Of a DNA stretch of 64,000 bases, positions 59,691 through 64,000 are shown piece after piece; the first letter of the stretch is position 1, and each line of letters begins with the position of its first letter. Made by a program: the position numbers and the translations under genes. A model generated the notes under the pieces. The model saw nothing but the letters and a program-made list of their open reading frames with translations, was not told where the DNA came from and ran no database searches. Origin of the DNA: Sambucus nigra (Eukaryota; Streptophyta; Magnoliopsida; Dipsacales; Adoxaceae); the NCBI GenBank assembly GCA_949130495.1, contig OX422210.1:502735760-502799759 (forward strand), written 5' to 3'.

Positions 59691-60743
59691 ATGTATTATT
59701 CCAATCCTTTCGATAATCATTATGATAGTTCTCAAAATCCCCGCAAACCTATGACTTTCGGTCAATACTTAGAGTACCAAAAAATTACAAAATCTAAAAT
59801 GACTTTGGGTTAGTATTAAGAAAGTCGAGCTTTGGAGTGCGTGTATTTTGAGGATGATGATAACGATTTTGGGCCTCTAATTCCTTATAATAGAAACTTT
59901 GAAACAAATTGTAATAGCTTTCAAAATTCTTATAATAATGATTTTGAGTACAGTTCCGATGGTAATTTTCAAAGTTCTCATTTTCAAGAATCCGCACCTC
60001 GGCCTATGACTTTCGGTGAGGGTTTGCGCATGCTTGAAAATGAGAAAATTAAAAATCGTTATCGGGAAGAAAATCGTTGTTGGGAGCATGAGTTGGATTT
60101 ATTATTTGAATCCGATGATAATTTTTCTTCCAAGACTTTTAAAGTCGAGGAATGTTTTGAACCAAATGAGGACTTTGTGCCTACTTTGGAACAAACCATT
60201 CTTCACTTGGCCCATGGCTTAATTGAGAATGAAAGTGAGGATGAAATGGACGTAGTATCCATTTGCAATGAAATAATTTCTTCTTTGGCCCCCAAAGAAG
60301 AATGTTTCATTAAAAATGATCTTATTTCCTTCGAAACTCAATCTTCAAGCGACGATGACTCATCTCTTGAGTTTTAATTTCTTTCCTGTCCGTTTTCACT
60401 CTCCATTATCGAACAGACGCTAGTACCCGATGAATTGGTTTCAAACTTTAAAGTGTTAAACATTTTCACCGATGAGGAGTACTTGCTCGAGTCGCCTTCC
60501 ATGAAGGCATCTTTGTCCCCATGTGCGCCACCTCCCATTCCAATTTCAAAATATTTGGGAGATAATTCTATTTTTCTTGTCCCCCTAGTGTATTTGTCAC
60601 CCGTCTTATCCAAATCCCCCATCATCCTTCCAAATTTTTTAATTGGGGATGGTTCATTTCTTTTGCCTTACACATGCCTTCCATTGTTCAAACATAATTC
60701 ATATTTTCAAAAAATATGCATGAAAGTGAGGGTACATCGTTGA
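59691..60743 (+). pseudogene. N2 acidic ORF in one frame with three stops
   Basis: ATG at 59691 opens a single frame of 351 codons ending at 60743, with stops only at 59811, 59817 and 60375. The first two thirds are rich in D, E, N and S (YFEDDDNDFGP, FETQSSSDDDSSLEF). PMTFG occurs twice (about 59751 and 60004), a sign of internal duplication. The last third is hydrophobic and proline-rich (KASLSPCAPPPIP, FLVPLVYLSPVL). No zinc knuckle or enzyme motif. It starts just after the primer site, as the N1 ORF does. The role is unknown; a gag-derived or element-specific protein is possible. Confidence 0.6.
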
Positions 60744-61039
60744 TCCTCCAAAGTCAAGTTTTATTTTGGGTGGACTCTCCAAAATTTCAACTTCTAGTGT
60801 ATAGTTAGTTAGAAGTTAAAATTGTAGGTTGTAAATAGTTGGTTGTTATTTTCTTTATTTTTCTTCTTTATTCTTACTTATAGTCTAGTGTAATTAGTTA
60901 AAAAATTTATTCTTTCTTTTTGTTATGCTTTGGTACTAACATGTTTTATAGAATCTTTGGACTCGTATTTGTCGGAGATCGCTCCATTGTGGGTAATATC
61001 GTTATTTTCCTCTTTTTAACTTGGTTCTTAATTTACATT

Positions 61040-61071
61040 GAGGACAATGTCAAGTTTTAAGTTAGGGGGTG
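61040..61071 (+). promoter_or_regulatory. N2 internal GAGGACAATG / polypurine motif
   Basis: Gaggacaatg, ten bases, then agttagggggtg, 32 nt as in N1 (14256-14287). It is 1.83 kb before the 3' LTR. Confidence 0.6.
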
Positions 61072-62697
61072 TGGGATATTCTATCCATTCATTGGTAGTT
61101 CCTTAGATTTGATTATATGTTATTCCCAAGCATGATTTTCTTGTAAAAAAAATAAAAAGATCAAAAAGATTTTCTTTCTTTTTTCTCCCTTTTTGGGCAT
61201 TTTGCCTTTGTTTTCGATGATAAATTTTAATAATCACCCGATCCAATAGACAATTCAATGATGTATGTTCTCGATTTTAGAAGTTATTAGAATTTAGTCC
61301 TAATTATTGATATTATGAATAACTTCATGAATTAAACTTTAATCCCATGAGCACGTGCACTTTTCTTGCTTTATTGATTTGGTTTAAGATTTTATAACTT
61401 GATAATCTTTTGTTGCATTGTAAATATTTACACCGAGTGAGCTTTGGGACTTTCGTTGTTTATGAGTGTTATACACTATTCTTTCCTCTTTGAAAACGTT
61501 ACATTCGTTGGTAATCTCTCTATTCTTTCATTGATCGTTCATTAATTGAGTTTATATCTTTAAATGTGTTACTTGATCATGATTTTCATATATTGTTTTG
61601 ACTCGAGAATTGCGTTAACTTTATGAAATGATCATAGGCAATCTTTGTTATATCACCCATATTGACCTTGACCTCACCTTATATGTTTCCCCTCGTCAAC
61701 CCCTTTGAGCCTAATTATAACCTTTCGTTTCATAACCCCAAATCCCAAAACCAACTCCGAATTGGAGTTATAAACCATACACATTACCTCCCATATCTTT
61801 GTTTGGAATGTTACTTGAAATTGAATGATGCTATTGTCTTGTGGTTGCAATTTAGGCATGTGAGAGTGTGAAAAGTAAAGAAAATAAAGTAGTGAAAAAG
61901 AAAAGAAAAAGCAAAAAGCAAAAGAAAAGAAAAGAAAACATGAGAAAAAGAAGAAAAGAAAAGAAAGAGGAAGTTTGTATATGTTGTGTATAGTGTTCAA
62001 TAAGCTTTGTTTACTCTCCCCATTGTTATATTCAATGCCTTTTGTGGAACTTGCTTTCCATTTTTTATATTGTCCACATTTTTCCATTATCCTGAGTTTT
62101 CATCTCCGAACACTTTGAATCTGTACATATATCCTTCGTTTTGTACCCTAGACTAACCTACATTACAACCCTATGTAAGTCCTATGCGATCTTAGGGTAC
62201 ATTTAATTTAAAAGTTGAAATAGTTTTGATAATCTGTGAAAATGCATTTCGCCATCTTTAATGAGTGGTATTTTTTATTGAGATTACAATTTTTCATTTT
62301 ATATATTGCGTTCTTCATTTGTGACATGTGTCGGATTAGTTTCCATTTACATTTACTCTTTATGCCCGTATGTTCCGTGTGTTGACACCCTGTTTCGAGT
62401 GAATTCCCTTGATGAGTGTAATACCCGTGAGGATTGAATATATGCTTGCTTTAATTTTTATCCGGTTTATATAACTTTTTTTCCAAATCATACTTTACAT
62501 GTGCTCGTTCTCCTCCCACATTTTAAGGTTTCAATTTAGCGAAGTTCATTAAATAATGTTAATAATATGGACTCTTGTGTGAATTCATTCACTGTGTTAA
62601 TAATGTGTTTGAAATCTTTTCGTATTGTTAGGATTGTCGCATGATGTGTTGGGCATATTTTGAGGAAACCATATGATGTTTGTGGGTTTCATCCCTG

Positions 62698-62797
62698 AAA
62701 ATCCTCACGAGACGACGCTCGTCCACTAGGGTAACCTAGGGGTTTAACGGGTTATTGCATACGCTAAATACAATCGTTCGCCCGCGAAAGTGGCCTT
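62698..62797 (+). promoter_or_regulatory. N2 conserved 3' block with hairpins
   Basis: Ctagg (62726-62730) and cctag (62735-62739) pair around gtaa, a GNRA-type loop. Cgag (62708-62711) can pair with ctcg (62718-62721). The ttgcat stem seen in N1 has one mismatch here. It lies about 95 bp before the polypurine tract. Confidence 0.6.
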
Positions 62798-62903
62798 GTC
62801 CTTTTTTTTGCTTTTTATATATATCCCATTTTGCGGTCTTCTTATAGTTCGTCTTGCTTTGAATTTCATTACTAGAGACTAGCACTGTATAAGTTAGGGG
62901 GTG

Positions 62904-64000
62904 TGATTCGTATCGAATATTGCACTTATATACCCTCGAACTTATGTATTTTAGTCCCCTCGGGTACCGTAATTGCTATAACTATGCTCGTTAATCGCAT
63001 AACCTCCATTTTATATGGTAATATGTTATTTGAGGTATTATTGAGCTTTTATAGGTGTTACGGTGCTAAGTGTGAAGTTTGAGCGCATTCCGGTTAAGTT
63101 CCGTATAAGTTCTCACGTTCAGGGGTATTTTCATAATTTCACACTTCAGGATTTTTGCCCGAAGTATTCACGGAAGTTGTAGCCCTTGGTTCAAGCTTAG
63201 CGTCTTCGCTAAAGGTGCTCGAATTGAAGTCTGAATGAAGGAAACACGAACATTTAATCGGACAAGAATTATAAGAAAATTAATAATTTCATTAATACCC
63301 ACCATGTCCCTTTTCTCTTTCATTAATAATTTCATAAATTCCCTATATGTCCTTAACTCGTTTTTTGCAGCAAACTCAATTCTGATATGGAGATTTGGCC
63401 CTAGGCTCGGGTTTTGGATTCGTCCCAAATTGAGGACTTTGGTACGAAATTAGAGCGTGATTTTTTACCACACGCGCATACGGAGGTTGTTGGCATTTTT
63501 TAGAAATGGGTCTTGATTTGGTGTTTGCCACCATTAATGGACATGGAGCTTTTTTATCATATTTGAACATGGGAAGTGGGTATCTCGGTTTTAATGGCAG
63601 ATTTGCGATCTCAGATTACCCATTATAGGTCTCGGCTTAGATTAAAGTGGCGAGTATTGGCCATTGTTGGCCATGGAGCTTGGTGGTCACAGGTTATACC
63701 CATTTTGGGTCTTGGACGCATATCTGCATCAATGGATGCATTTTTTGTGGGTTGTCACTGCAGTGTCGGTCTACCGCGCCTGGGCCGCCGATTGATTGGG
63801 TTTCCTTATTTTGCCTTTGGTCCGATCCAGTGTGCCATTGCCCTGTTCACGTGGTCGATCACGATTTGACCACCAGTCGACCGATGTTCTACTTTTAGCC
63901 GAGATTGCTGTGGCACCTTCTTTTCCCTTTTTCTTTCTTTTTCCTTTTTTCTTTTATTCCTTTTTTGTAACCTATCCCCTTTTATTTTCTTTTGTCCTTT
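62904..64000 (+). repeat. N2 3' LTR, incomplete
   Basis: The first 1097 bp of about 2013, closely matching 57483 onward. It runs off the window. Confidence 0.92.

Larger units (their letters stand above)
60744..62903 (+). other. N2 3' non-coding region with conserved blocks
   Basis: No gene is seen. Blocks shared with N1 are 61040-61071, 61697-61716 (caacccctttgagcctaat) and 62698-62797. A-rich agaaaa repeats lie at 61880-61970. The polypurine tract aagttagggggtg is at about 62891-62903. Confidence 0.75.
57483..64000 (+). mobile_element. N2: non-autonomous Athila-like gypsy element, cut by the window end
   Basis: 5' LTR 57483-59495, 3' LTR from 62904; both begin tgattcgtatcgaatattgc. The primer site at 59496 and the polypurine tract at 62892 set the plus orientation. 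The internal region, 3.4 kb, has one broken acidic ORF and 2.2 kb of non-coding DNA with blocks shared with N1. No polymerase is seen. The LTRs look over 90% identical, so it is young. It is inserted in the Helitron helicase. The left flank cttac (57478-57482) is the expected duplication; the right copy is outside the window. Confidence 0.9.

Noticed and set aside
61674..62087. 137-codon minus-strand frame
   Set aside because: Its phenylalanine/serine-rich stretch comes from the A-rich agaaaa repeat on the plus strand.

Overview
This window is repeat-rich, AT-rich nuclear DNA of a flowering plant, most likely a eudicot. The evidence is the retroelement content: Ty1/copia Sirevirus-type elements, Ty3/gypsy Tekay-, Athila- and Tat-type elements, a Helitron with a Rep/helicase gene, and MITEs, together with primer-binding sites matching plant initiator tRNA-Met. 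I found no intact host gene and no RNA gene. Nearly all the sequence is transposons, many nested inside one another. Labels used here: T = Tekay-like gypsy, S = Sirevirus-like copia, N = non-autonomous Athila-like, Hel = Helitron.

1-28.0 kb is a nested stack. A partial T LTR (T1, 1-1868) abuts the leader and 5' LTR of a second minus-strand T element (T2). The T2 LTR runs from 1961 to 28041 and is interrupted by a 3-kb hAT-like element (3574-6543), by S1 (6674-24273, minus strand) and by a solo T LTR (24287-26555). S1 is itself split by S2 (8413-19901, plus strand), and S2 by N1 (11813-17388, plus strand). T2 in turn sits in a decayed Tat reverse transcriptase/RNase H gene (to about 28.73 kb).

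28.7-44.5 kb holds a minus-strand T element (T3). Its gag is split by a solo N LTR (29470-30905). Its 3-kb 5' LTR (32034-44494) is split by two related Sirevirus-like elements, S3 (32279-36937, plus strand) and S4 (38540-43360, minus strand). Most insertions carry 5-bp target-site duplications that can be read directly: CACAA for S2, CTAAC for S3, CTTTC for S4, AAGAC for N1, CTCCA and CCTTG for the solo LTRs, and gatac/gatat for the older S1.

44.5-57.5 kb has Mutator-like inverted-repeat elements, a 2.5-kb array of degenerate AT-rich repeats with palindromic cores, a possible copia LTR, and a Helitron Rep/helicase pseudogene (54114-57482) whose N-terminal exon has three 24-residue repeats. 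From 57483 to the end is N2, an Athila-like element truncated by the window, inserted in the helicase domain.

The most interesting material is the non-autonomous retroelement biology. None of the four S elements has any pol sequence. S1 and S2 have the whole gag; S3 and S4 keep only a coiled coil, one zinc knuckle and a conserved tail, with the same start codon. Three of the four carry more than one primer-binding-site-like motif at the LTR/leader boundary, as if the LTR end has moved by switching primer sites. The unrelated-looking N1 and N2 share a 32-nt motif and a roughly 97-bp block with conserved hairpins in otherwise divergent 3' regions, which suggests a cis-acting RNA signal. All genes seen are pseudogenes or decayed; the likely order of insertion, oldest to youngest, is Tat, T2/T3, S1, S2, N1, with S3, S4 and N2 also young.
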